Source: Takakia lepidozioides (taxonomy: Eukaryota; Streptophyta; Takakiopsida; Takakiales; Takakiaceae). Taken from it: a DNA stretch of 64,000 nt. Below are positions 34,125-45,808 of the stretch, one piece after another. The position numbers and the translations under genes were made by a program. Each line of letters begins with the position of its first letter. Within the stretch, counting starts at the first letter, position 1. The notes under the pieces were generated by a model. The model was not told the DNA's origin and searched no databases. It saw nothing but the letters and a program-made list of their open reading frames with translations. Where the stretch lies: positions 14,138,001 to 14,202,000 of the forward strand of contig CM060732.1 in assembly GCA_030704615.1 (NCBI GenBank), written 5' to 3'.

Positions 34125-34552
34125 CAACAAGTTATAGTTTGAGATCTGCCACCGAAGTCCATCCCCCCGGATGGAAATTCGGCGCCGCATTTACATCGAA
34201 GAGGGGATGGACTTCGTCGTGTCCAGTGGCTATCGGCCCACCTGGCAGTGACTGCCCATAGTTTGCATGGCAGGGTAGGAAACTGAAACGGCTACATTCA
34301 TGCAGCAGCCAATCTTCATCGGTCCAGGATCCTGTACGGGGGAAATTTAAATGTGCCCTGGAGTGTGCCCTGGAATGTACCTCACTTCTGTATGACTGTG
34401 TTTCATTGTGTTGAATAACTCTCGGATTTGGCCCACTGTTTACAATTTGATGTCTCATTTCTACAATTTGTCTGTCTGGTTGAATAAAGCAGAGTAACCG
34501 GTATGTGAGTCATGTGTCAAGAATATACCAGAGTAACGCCATGTCGGACATT

Positions 34553-35340
34553 GAAATGCGGCACCGCATTTCCATGTCGGCATGGAAATGTGGCGCCGCA
34601 TTTCCATGTCGGGATCGAAATGCGGTGCCGCATTTCCATGTCCGCATCGAAATGCGGCACAGCATTTCCATGTCGGACATCGAAATGCGGCACCGCATTT
34701 CCATGTGGGACAAGAAAATGCGGTGCATCATTTCCGTCCAGGTACACGAAATACCAACACGGGTCTATAAATTGATCAGAAAACGAGGTTGGCATTGCAA
34801 ATGCGGCGACGCATTTCCAGCTTGGCAATGGAAACTTCTTTTTGGACAAGGGAATGCGGTGCCGCATTTCCGTCCAACACTTCGAAAAGTGCACCTATTT
34901 CCGACCAGCGCGATGGAATGCGTTACCGCATTTCCGAGAGAGGGTCTGCAAATTGACAAATTGCGATGTCCGTTCTGGAAATGCGGCGCCGCATTTCCAT
35001 GTCCGTCATCGACTTTTTTTTTACAATGGAATGCGGTGCCAGTTTTTGCTGATGGGTCTGCAGTTCGAACAACCACCATCCCCAATATGGAAATGCGGCA
35101 CCGCATTTCCAATCCCGCCATGTCGGCCTCCTTGTTCGACCTCCTTGTTCGACCTCTGTAAGCGTGGTGGCATCCATGCAATGAGCGGGAGAGGCCAAAA
35201 CTGGCGTGTGGACAAAGGAAATTTTGGAAATGCGGCACCGCATTCCCAATTCAGATTACTTTTTACTATGCCAACATTGAAATGGAAAAATTAGTCCCTC
35301 CCCTGTTTTGGAAATGCGGTGCCGCATTTCCAAAAGAGGT
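34553..35340. repeat. GAAATGCGGNNCCGCATTTC palindrome cluster, left
   Basis: About 14 copies (near 34,553, 34,584, 34,617, 34,649, 34,681, 34,714, 34,797, 34,855, 34,915, 34,977, 35,026, 35,089, 35,227 and 35,311) have irregular spacing from about 32 to 138 bp. They lie between the unknown cargo gene and the 3' end of the ParB/methyltransferase gene. The inverted copy is at 56,820-57,440. Confidence 0.9.
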
Positions 35341-35519
35341 TCTTAGAGTTGCCAAAATTTTGGAAATGCCCTGACCCATTTCTGATTTTGGGAGCGTCCT
35401 GGTTTGGGCGATTGTGTGGCTGGAATGCACACTGGAGAGGGGTCACGAATGTCGGGCAGAATTTTCTTTATATACTCTGGAAGAGAATTTACATTTACAG
35501 AGACTTCATTAAAATTCTA

Positions 35520-38500
35520 TTAATCTTGAAAATCATCGGAATCCTCATCCTGTTCTAGACTGTCCTGCTCCTCCTCCACCCCCTCAGTGCCTCTCTCATC
35601 TCCAGCGGACTGCTCGTTGGCCAGGCTTTCGAAAATCCCATCTTCCCCTTGCGGAACTGTCCATCTCACCTCCGTTGGGTCGTCCTCCTCCCTGTCTGCG
35701 TCGCTCTCATCCGCTGAATCACATATGTACTTTCGTACCCGTCTACCTGTCTGAGCTGCTGCCAACTCTTTCCTTATCCTTCTGTCCTCCCTAGCCCTCT
35801 CCAAAATCTGCTCTACTTTACTGGGATTCTCACTTCTTCTAATCGCTGTATTTGCGAGTTTAGCTGCATAACTAGGAAGGGAGTAGTCCCTCACCGGGCT
35901 CGTCATGAAGTCGGCCCTCGCAAAGAACGGGACATTCTTCCTGGCAGGAAGTGTAGGCCCTACATGTTTCGACCCGGACCCTGCAATCCTGCACATGACA
36001 ATCATCAACGAGACTAATGAGAACCACAGTCGGGAAATTCCTTTGACATAAATGACCCAGAAGGCTTTGCAAACTTACAATGTTTGCACTCACTCGTATT
36101 CCGGGTTCTCCTCTGCATCAATGTCCACTGTGTCTTCCTCGGACTCCGACGAATCCGAGGAGACTTCCGCTCTGTCGGGAGCCTTCACATTCCGTTGCAG
36201 CCCCTCCAGATGGGATCCCCACACGGATGAATCCTCCTCGTAGGCAAAGAGGTGCCGGTCGGAAAACCGCCCAGCCCACATTGAGGCACCTGTTACAATG
36301 CCATCCACACATTACCACATGGCGCTTCAGATGTTGCGAACTACATCCTAACGAGAATTTGCAGAACAGCAGAGATCAAGATTCTGCATACCTGTCCCAC
36401 AGATGAGGTCCAGCACTGTGCCCTCCACGTCTGTGCATGTCTCCATAATTGTCTGAATGAAGGCAGGGCTCCGAGTCCGTGAGTACCGCAGGGGTTCCGT
36501 TGAAGTGAGGCTATGAGGGAGAAGTTCCTTGGGAACGTTGTTGAACAGAACGTCGTAATCGAGTGGGTCGCAGTTCGGGTCAACCTTTCCTCCCTCCTTC
36601 CGGAAAGCAAAGGTGGAGTTTTCCTTCACAAAGCAGTATGCATCGAACTGCTTCGTCTGCATACACAGGGGGAAAACGATTAGAAACCGAATGCGGCACC
36701 GCATTTGAAAGCACCCAAGCAAATGAATGGACGAGTGCCAGTGTCGTAATCACCTTCTTCCCTTCCGACCGAAGGCCCAGTGTGTTGATGCACGTCCACT
36801 TCTTTTTCAGAATCGGGACGGCGCTCTTGCGGGTCCACTTCGCAATTCCTGTCTGAGTGTTTTTTCCTCTGCTCGCCAGGACAACCACACAGCCTCTGTC
36901 GTCCAACACCATGCGGGCAAGCCCGAATCCTTTCTTCCAAAAGTCCTCCGAGTACCTGTTCCAAGATGGCAAAGCTTGCAGTCCTTCCACAGGCTCTCCG
37001 TCCGGAATATCCAAGATGATCATATCGCAAGACCACTCGGTGGCATTTCCGCCCCTCCTACAATCCTTGTCTGCACACACCCTCTCAAAGAACGAGACCA
37101 TATTCTGAAATCCTGGGGTGTCGGAAGGCTCTTCGGCAGTCGCCTTCTTCAGTGCTCTGCCCTTCAGACCCTCCATGGTCTTCATGTATGCCAACTTGGC
37201 TGCCCGTCCATCCAAAGCCGCCAAGAAACTCTCATTTACACACTGGACTACAGTTTCGGGAGCCACTTTCGGCCTCTTCATTTCCACCGGCTCGAAAGGG
37301 TGCCCCCCTGGGGGGTTGAAGAGTGCCTTCTTTGCCGAGCCAGTTCTCGTGCCTCTGGTGACAACGGTGGGCACAGGGGAGGCAGCCTGCGTTTGGGGGG
37401 GTGGGCTGGTTGCAAAGTCTCCATCGGAGTCCTCTTCCTCACCCTCTTCCTGAACAGGCTGTTTCTGCTTCTTCGTTTTGGCGGGTGTCACAACAGCTGC
37501 TCCTTGCTGGCGAGTCCTCTTCTTCGACCCCTTCTGTTGGGCCTGCACAGCTGCATCCACCGTCTTTTGTGCCATCTCAGCTGCCTTTCTGGATTCTTCC
37601 AGAGCAGCAGATTCCTTTGCCGACTTTGGCCCAGCAGGGACACGTCTTTCCTTTCTCTTCTCTTCTGCCAAGGCGTGCAGATCTTTCTCAGACTCGTCAA
37701 CAATACCGCCAGACATGTCCAGGTACCACGGGCATCCAACGAGATGCGCGGGATGCCATTGTTTCTGCATCTCGGGTGTGTAGACACAGCTTGGGCCCGC
37801 CACGGTCCAAGCCATGAAGAACGGGGGCTCTTGAGCCAGGGCCCCTGTCTGAAGGAGCACGTATTTCATATACCTGCAAGGCAGTCAGCATGCGTGAGCA
37901 AAACTTGAGACCAACCTACTGGCAGAGTGCCACCGAAAACATAAAATGCGAATGCGGTGCCGCATTTCCGAGACAAACCTCGTAACCAGGCTTCGCATAC
38001 AAGGGCAGCTGTGCTTCACCTGTAAACAATTCGCATTGCAGCTTTCCCCGCTCCCTCCTGATGTGTAAACTCCACGCTCCTTCTTGCTGTCTGTAGCTCT
38101 CTGGCGAAAAGGTTGTCCTTGTACGCACATCTGAAACGTGTCACGTAGTCTTCCAATGTCTGTGTTCCATCCCATTTGACGTACAAGCCGAACGAATTTG
38201 TGTGCATTACGACTTGCTCCTTTGCATTCGACATTACCTGCCATTCCCAAATGCATTGTCACGTAGCAGTTCAGGGAATTCATGTCAGAAAAGCAAATCT
38301 GGGGAAGTACCTTGAATTACCTGGAACCACCAAGTCATACGGTTGAGCCACACATCCACTGCAGGGTCGGAAACTTCCAGTGGAAAAGACCACATTGTCC
38401 TTATGCTCTCGGATGCATTCCAGATCGACAGCCACCGTGTCTGCCATTTCCGATCCAATGTCAGTGGCTGGAAGAGAGTGGCTATTGCTAGGAAGGAAAT

Positions 38501-40731
38501 TCAGTGCATTGAAACCTCACCTTCTCTTTCGCCTCCACACATGCCGTTGAGAGGTGATGCAGTTTCTCCAATTGCATGGTCGGCTGCATGGCCCGAGAAT
38601 AGTGTTTTGCAATCTCGGGGATGAAGTCCTTTCCAAGTGCCGGATCTGCAATTGCCACCAGCTTCACAAGCTTTGACTTGTATTTGGTTCTGGACTTGAC
38701 ACCGGCTTCCTTCAAGTGCTCAGTCAATGACTGCAACGTTTTGACCTGCCCCTCACTTTCCATGAAGAAGCGTTTGGCATGGGCCAAATCCAGCTTGATG
38801 TTTGACTGCCAACAAAAACATGCAGAAGCGTTACATTCGATTCATGTGGAAACATTACTGGAAATTGGGGAAGGATGAGCAGAGGGAAATTGGAGCACGA
38901 CTTACTTCGTATATCACCTCCACCATTCCATCCATAGTGAGACGATACCATGTCCGGTCTGTTTTTGCAACGGCTTTCTGAATGAGCTCCGGCTCCAGCA
39001 TTTCCGCAAACATCTGCGGATCAGTAAGACCAGTTTTCCTCACCCTGTACAGCATATGTGCCATGTGGGTATGCACGTACGCATTCTCAGTGACCCTGCA
39101 AGGCACACTCTCCAGTTCAGTACACGGAAGCACGGAATCAAACCAGAATGGAAACCGAAATGCGGCACCGCATTTCGAATGTGCTAGGGAGGGTATGAGT
39201 ATCTTACGAGTTGAGGTCCGCCATGGCATTCTTGAGGAGGGAGGAGTCTGCCGCCTTCACCTTGAGGATGACACACTCCACCATGTAATGCCAGCCAATG
39301 TGCTTGGCATGGTTCTGCTTGATGTACTCCCACCAGGCGAGAAGTCGGTGATTCCCGTCCCACACAAAGAACATTTTTCCCGACATATGGCCGAAGTCGG
39401 GATCACCCTTCAGCGTCGCCTCGAATTCGTGGTTGCGAGTGTGCCAGTGGGTATCCCACGTTGACAATTCATCGGCAGTGGGTCCACGGGTTTCGCCGTC
39501 CTCATTCTCTATGGAAACGTAAAACGCTGCCGATCCCAGACGGTACCCTTCTCGAAATGCGAACTTGAGCTTATCCACATCTCCGGGAAGGGCCTGCCTG
39601 ACGATGGGAAGGGAGACCATGCGACAGAGTGGGATTCGAAGAGTCCGCTGGAATACCCTGCTGCCCAGAACTCTGCCAATGCTACTGTGTGTCTCCTCCA
39701 ACATTTTATCCGCTGCACTTTTGAAATCCTCCGGAGACATGTCTGTAGGTGCCGGTAGTGGCTGAGCAGGTGGAGCATCCTCAACTGGAGCTGCACTCTG
39801 GGGCCTGTGTGCGGGCAATTCTGCCACTGCAGAGGCCTCCTCCGGGCCTGCTAGCTCATCGGTGGTGAGGTCTGCCTGCGAACGTTCAGCGGCAGCACCC
39901 TCCTCCGGTACCAAATCGAGATCAACGGTCGATCCCATTGCCTTCGCTGCAGCAGAGTCGGCCCCAACATCTGCAGGCGGGAAATCCTCCAGGAACTGAG
40001 CTTCAGCTCGTGGAAGCGGTTTTGCGGGAGATTGTTCGGCCGTCGCCCTGATTGCCTTCTGCTTCCTCATCCTTGCAGGTGAAGGTGTCTGCTGCAATAG
40101 AATCTGTCTTCTACCCTGCTGCTTCATTCGCGTTGGGGGGGGTGAATCGGCCTGAGCCGGTTCAGAAGCCAGTAGAGGGACGGGCTGCTTCTTCTTCGAC
40201 TTTGCTGGAGAAGGGCCCGACCCCTGCTGGCGATTCTCCATGATCGAAGAACGCGAGTCGATCTCTGAGACTTTGAACTTGCCCTTCGAAGACGCGTCTT
40301 TGAATCGCAGAGGGCTAGGCCCGGCAGGAGTACCCGCGCTCGGGGATCGGGTGGGTGTACGTGCTGCAGCTAGCTCCTCGGACTCTTCCTGCGGCTCTTC
40401 GGATTCCTGCGATCCCTCCAGCACGTCCACCTTTCCTGTTAGGCATGCAAACATGTTCTGCATTCAAGTCTCCTAGCATTCAGTCTAAGAATTACAGAAG
40501 CAAAATGGGGGGTTCGGTGCTCGATCAGCTGCGCGCAGCCCGATCGCATGGAGCTCTCACTGGTGGCTGGGTTGCCTGAGTGGCCTGCTGCTCGGAGATG
40601 GCAATCTCCTCCTGTAGACGCATCTGCTTCCTCCCCTTCGGCATTGGCCTACGTCCGAAGTATAATTTCCGGAGCTTGCGACGAGGTCTCCTGTCTGGTG
40701 CACGAACTCCCCCCCTCTCAGGTTCGAGCAT
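35520..40731 (-). CDS. ParB-like domain / DNA methyltransferase fusion, ten exons
   Basis: Exons (minus strand): 40,731-40,561, 40,457-39,208, 39,095-38,906, 38,805-38,521, 38,467-38,321, 38,237-38,020, 37,873-36,754, 36,656-36,392, 36,289-36,094, 35,988-35,520. All nine introns (53-146 bp) are GT-AG and phase-consistent. Together they give 4,311 nt, or 1,436 residues with no stop. Residues about 332-474 resemble ParB/Srx domains (LKFAFREGYRLG; VWDGNHRLLAWW at about 422). Residues 754-1216 follow the beta-class N6-A/N4-C methyltransferase order: CDMIILDIPD (about 1035) in place of DPPY, RSPAFIQTIMETC, then VLDLICGTGASMWA (SAM-binding) and SDRHLFAYEED. Low-complexity acidic/basic linkers and an acidic tail (residues 1,240-1,436) complete it. 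Bacterial and phage ParB-methylase fusions exist. Introns show that this is a eukaryotic gene. DIPD is atypical, so catalysis is uncertain. Confidence 0.82.
36690..36709. repeat. single palindrome inside intron 7
   Basis: GAATGCGGCACCGCATTTGA lies in the intron between 36,656 and 36,754 of the methyltransferase gene. Confidence 0.8.
37950..37969. repeat. single palindrome inside intron 6
   Basis: GAATGCGGTGCCGCATTTCC lies in the intron between 37,873 and 38,020. Confidence 0.8.
39157..39176. repeat. single palindrome inside intron 2
   Basis: GAAATGCGGCACCGCATTTC, a perfect consensus copy, lies in the intron between 39,095 and 39,208. Confidence 0.8.
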
Positions 40732-41079
40732 AAGAAGAACAGAGAGAGGGAAAAGGGGCAAAGAGTGCAGATGGAAAGGGCGCGAGAGGGGTGACTGAGG
40801 AGACACGACAAAAGTAGATGAAACGGCGGTGATGCACCACTTGGGTTCGAAAGGTTGGACGAAAGTGTCTCCTCGTGGAGTTTGCGTCATTACGAAATTC
40901 GAATCGTTGAGGGTACGCCCGCCGTCCGAAAATCAAACATCATTATCCAACGGTCAGGCCGCGCCGCCTCATGCCCCTTCAGTCAGATAGAGTGCCGACA
41001 TGTGCAGCAATTCCGTTGCTCCACGTGTTCACATTTCAAGGCATTTCCGTCCCAGCGTCTGATGAGTTGGAGCGAGAAT

Positions 41080-42785
41080 GCGAATGCGGCGCCGCATTTC
41101 CGTTAAGTACCATCACGAAGCTACACATCCGTACTTGTTGGAAGAAAATGCGGCACCGCATTTCCGTTCCACCTTCACATACCTTAGTTGTTGAACGGAA
41201 ATACGGTGCCGCATTTTCGTCCCACAGCTCCATGTATGAGATTCAGAAGGGAAATGCGGCGCCGCATTTCCGTTCCCACTTCACATACGTTAGTTGATGA
41301 ATGGAAATGCCGTGCCACATTTCCGTTCGGGAAAGTATAGAGGTCTCACCTGGACAGAAATGCGGTGTCGCATTTCCGGTCTGGAAAGGTTGAAGGTCTC
41401 ACATGGATGGAAATGCGGCAACACATTTCCGTAGCACAGCTCCAGGCCGAATATACAAAATGGAAATGCGGCGCCGCATTTCCGTTCGAGAATGTCGGAA
41501 GGTGCGACTCGAACGGAAATGCGGTGCCGCATTTCTGTACCCGTTGCGCACGATTTTCAGTCAGAATGGAAATGCGGTACCGCATTTCCGTTCTGTAGAG
41601 TATTAACGTCTGACGCTGGCGGAAATGCCTTCCCGCATTTTCGTTCCACAGCTCCATGCCTCACATACAAAACGGAAATGCGGTGCCGCATTTCCGTTTT
41701 GGAATGTCGGATGGTGGGACTCCGACGGAAATGCGGTACCGCATTTCAATTCCGATGTTTCAGGATATTTCATCAGAACGGAAATGCGGTGCCGCATTTC
41801 CCTTTTAAATCTAATACATTCCATTCTAGAATGTTGGGAGGTGCGACTCGGATGGAAATGCGCTGCCGCATTTCAGTTCCGATGGTTCACGATTTTCAGT
41901 CAGAACGGAAATGCGGTGCCGCATTTCCGTTCTGGAATGATGGTAGGTGCGACTCGGATGGAAATACGTTGCCGCATTTCAGTTCCGATGGTTCACGATT
42001 TTCAGTCAGAACGGAAATGCGGTGCCGCATTTCCGTTCTGGAATGATGGTAGGTGCGACTCGGATGGAAATACGGTGCCGCATTTCAGTTCAGATAGTTC
42101 ACGATTTTCAGTCAGAACGGAAATGCGGTGCCGCATTTCCGTTCTGGATAGTGTGAATGTCTCAACCGGTCGGAATTGCGCTGTATGAAGCTGTCGGAAT
42201 CTTACTCGGCTCCAGGCATCAGATACAAAATGGAAATGCGGCGCCGCATTTCCTTTATGGAATGTCGAAAAGTGCGACTTTGACGGAAATGCGGTGCCGC
42301 ATTTCTGTTCCCGTTGTTCATAATTCTCAATCAGAACGGAAATGCGGTACCGCATTTCCGTTCCACCTTCACATACCGTGCTTGTTGAATGAAAATGCGG
42401 TACCGCATTTCCGTTCTCGAGAGTATGAATGTCTTTTAAGGACGGAAATGTGCTGCAGCATTTCTATCCCTCAGCTCCATGCATCAGATACAAAATGGAA
42501 ATGCGGCGCCGCATTCCCGTTCTGGAATGTCGAAAAGTGCGACTCGGACGGAAATGCGGTGCCGCATTTCTGTTCCCGTTGTTCATAAATCTCAATCAGA
42601 ACGGAAATGCGGTACCGCATTTCCGTTCCACCTTCACATACCGTGCTTGCTGGATGGAAATGCGTTACCGCATTTCCGTTCTGGAGAGTATAAAGGTTTC
42701 CCCCGGACGGAAACTCGGTGCCGCATTTCCGTCGCTCTGTTGCATGACCAAGATGCAATACGGAAATGCGGCGCCGTATTTCCGT
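41080..42785. promoter_or_regulatory. 31-copy phased palindrome array between divergent genes
   Basis: Copies of GAAATGCGGNNCCGCATTTC recur from about 41,087 to 42,784. Most steps are 52-55 bp. Runs at 41,462-41,780, 41,906-42,119 and 42,231-42,762 hold to 53 +/- 1. The central dinucleotide is CG, TG, CA or TA, while the flanks are nearly fixed. Linkers also repeat in higher-order units (TTTTCAGTCAGAACG; GTGCGACTCGGA; TTCCACCTTCACATACC). It fills the space between the first exon of the methyltransferase gene (40,731) and the transposase (42,997), so it must contain or flank both promoters. A run of sites on one helix face suggests cooperative protein binding. The protein is unknown. Confidence 0.92.
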
Positions 42786-42996
42786 CCACCAGCAATCGAC
42801 AGAATCACTCGTGACGGGAAATCTGGAACCTCAATGGGTTGCATTGTTCCGAAACAACACAATTGCGGCCAGTCTTGATGAGCACAACTTGGTTGTCTGA
42901 CCGTTTTAACCAGCAGTCCTGGCACTTGTCAGTGCGAACGTTCCTGTCTGCACCGAGAATACTGCTGGATCCACCCTCAGGAGAAACTGTCAGGAG

Positions 42997-45808
42997 ATGT
43001 TATTTCGTCGCCGAATCGGCCATCATTGTCCTACTCACTGGCTATGGAATCAAACCTCCCACCTTCATGCATGTAGCTTGAAACAATACTTTCCACTTCA
43101 ATGTGCGACTTCCAATTGTCGATGGACTCCGCAGATCCACTTAGATGGTGCCTGTGAGCCTTGGTCTGTCGCTATACTGAACCTCGCACTTGCCAACTCC
43201 GTGCGGTGTTCGATGGCTCCGAATTCCTACGCTATAGTTTGCTGTCCTCCGCAACTTGGGAGAGCCTGGATCCCAAACGAGGGAGGACTTTGCAGAGTGA
43301 CTGAAACTTACCTTTGTTCCAAATTCAAGCTCAAACCGGGCACAGTTTATTTGGAAGAAGAAAGGAAGGATGTTCCTGGACAGGTTGACGAGACCATTGT
43401 CGTGCTAGGTAACGACGGAGGTTGCGGAATCGAATGGCACGTTCCCCCGTCAGACACCATCCTGTACCGAGCTGTGGGAATGCCCATTCCCTTTCCGAAT
43501 CAGTTGCTGCCCACACCATCCACAAAGGAGTCCGGAAACCGAGAGGCGGCCACTGCCAACAGAGAGGTATGCAACGATAATCATTCCCGACCTGGACCGT
43601 CAAGACCCTCCATAGCTTCTCGTGTGGACGTATTCGACATTTCCGACGAGGAAGATGATTGCATTGAGGTACCCATGTCCTCCACACGGTCGTTCAAATC
43701 CGGCATGGACGTCTCTGTAGGTGCTACGCATGTGCCCTCTCGCATAACTCCAACCCGGTCCATTGTGCAGCTCCTACGACAACATCACCTCGATGGTTCT
43801 CGCTCCGAGCTGGCTGCTCTCGACTATGCCAAATTCCCAGTCAAAAAGGTAACTTTTCTGCCTCCCGAAGTCGATGGCAATGTCATCTTCGAGTTTCCAC
43901 CTGTTTCTTCGTCAAAGAAAGCCTCCGGGATGTTAACAGACATGGATCGAAAGCATGACGGACACCCCTGGTGTGTGACGAAGACCAGTAGCACGAAAAT
44001 TGCTGATGGTGTTCGTGTACGATATGTCCTCTGTGCGGGGAAGCTGAGGTGCCTCAATCCCACCTGCTTCCACTTTCTCTCCAAAGGAGGGCGGAGAAAC
44101 GAGACGGATTGGACTGGCACAACGCATCATCCATTCATTGTCTCCAGCCAAGCTCCTGCGGGTTCTTTCAAGTGTGCACATTGCAAAGAACCACCGACGT
44201 GCATGTCCATGTGCAGAGCCAAGCAATATTACGTAATCCATTTGCTCCCGGACTTGACTAGAGCTTGCATACACGTTGGGGTCCACTGCCACCCCTTGGC
44301 GAGAGGCAACATGCGTGAGGCTGTGCAGGAAGCACAGGACATCATAAAAGAGGAGGTGAAATTGAGCCCCGGAGCCAGACCAAAGCAGATTCAGCTGAAG
44401 GCAGCCCACAAGATTGCTCTTGGCAAAATCATGTCTGAAGATGGTTCCGACCGAGAGCCCTTGACCGAAGACGAGATGCGTGACCTCTTGGAGTCCGTCT
44501 CGCACGTTTGTAGTCCGAATGTGCGGAATCACATCGTATCTTGCAAGCAGGAGTTCGGCAGGGGGTCGGACATGTACTCAATCCTGGAGGTGAAACGAAT
44601 GACTGGATATGACTACATCCAAGGTAGCAGGTTTCCAGGGCAAGGCAGCGAATCCGATCGTTGTTACATTTTCAAAATGTCGACGTGTGGGCCTGGGAGT
44701 GGAGTCGACTTGGTCACTCGCATGACAACTGGAAACTTGTCGAATGCTTGGGTGATGTTTGATCACATCAAGCGAATTACAAACCATCAGTGGGTGACTA
44801 TGGGTGCGCATGTTTATGACTATCACTCCAAGAGGCTCATGACGATTGCAATCTGCGAGATGAAAGGGGAGGACACACAGTCCGAGATGCATCTGTGGGA
44901 GGGCATAAACCAGCAGATGGCAAGGGCGGGATTGCCAGAGCCCAATTTCAGGGGATTCATGGCAGACAACGCTCAGGCCAACTGGGCAGCGGTGCGGCGT
45001 GTGTACGGTGAGGACCCCAATGTTCCAATGGAGGGGAAAGAGAGATCCTGTGGATTCCATTGGATGCAGAGTCTATCCCACTACACTACCAAATTTGTTG
45101 CTAGCTCATTCCAGGCTGAACACCGTGTCCTTTGTACGGCGTGGAAGGATGCACCCACATTTGATGACGCGGAGGTTAAGTTTGCTATCATCGAGGCTTG
45201 GTGGAACACGTCAGGTGCAGTGGAGACAACCAATCTGGGAGCATTGCACAGCTGGTTGGGGTGGTGGCATTTTCGGTATCGACAGTTCGGACAGTACATG
45301 CGGGAGGTAGGCTGCTGTCATTTTCGTTCATTTGTCTTTCTGTTACGGACATTTCGATTGGTCCCTCACCGTTGTTTGTGTCCTTCTAGGAGCGGTGCTT
45401 GGATTCCGACACGGACATGCCGAACACGAATATGGCAGAATTGGTCCACTCCTCCTGGCGAGCGTCTTCTGCCGCACATCTGGTGGACGTAGTGACGGCC
45501 ACAACGGAGGACATCGACAGAGCAATCATGCAGCAAGCCACGTACTACAAGTTCCTGAGCGGCAAACAATGGGGCTTTGGGCCGGACAGGGAGGAATTGT
45601 TGGTACGAACAGATTACCCACCTGCAATTGCACCGACTTCCAGATCATGGCGAACAAGGGGGCATCATACTGCCCTTGCAAGCATTTGTACTACGTGTAC
45701 CTAAAGAGACTCCGTTGTAATTCCACAACTCATCACTTCATACATGCACCAGGGTTGAGCCCCCAGGAGGTTCACACTCTTCTGAATATGGATCCAGGGG
45801 ACCAGTGA
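42997..45808 (+). CDS. MULE-type transposase with zinc finger and SWIM domain
   Basis: Exon 1 ends at 45,306 (GTAGGC donor) and exon 2 starts at 45,390 after TTCTAG. The true start codon is uncertain; 42,997 is the first ATG of the open frame. Features: an acidic segment (DISDEEDDCIEV); a Cys/His-rich finger (CLNPTCF, CAHCKEPPTC, CIHVGVHCHPL at about 44,050-44,300); a transposase core with GFMADNAQANW and CGFHWMQSLSHYTT, as in the Asp and C/H positions of MULE enzymes; AIIEAWWNTS; and a C-terminal SWIM finger, CNCTDFQ...CPCKHLYYVY. Exon 2 changes frame near 45,600. The decayed copy has about 0.9 kb more there, so element 1 probably carries an internal deletion and may make a truncated enzyme. 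The 9-bp target duplication agrees with MULE. Confidence 0.8.

Noticed and set aside
36727-37908. 393-codon plus-strand ORF opposite exon 7
   Set aside because: Antisense shadow of the methyltransferase exon, with a Cys/Ser/Leu-rich composition expected of complementary reading.
35520-40731. Bacterial contamination as source of the ParB/methyltransferase gene
   Set aside because: Nine phase-consistent GT-AG introns, and its position inside a MULE with a 9-bp target duplication, make it a eukaryotic nuclear gene.
41492-42588. ORFs of 140-190 codons rich in MRCRISV/GNAVPHF
   Set aside because: Same artefact: reading frames through the 53-bp palindrome array.
41080-42785. CRISPR-like regular repeats
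   Set aside because: Spacing is regular but the linkers also repeat, the repeats are perfect palindromes, no cas gene is near, and the surrounding genes are spliced.
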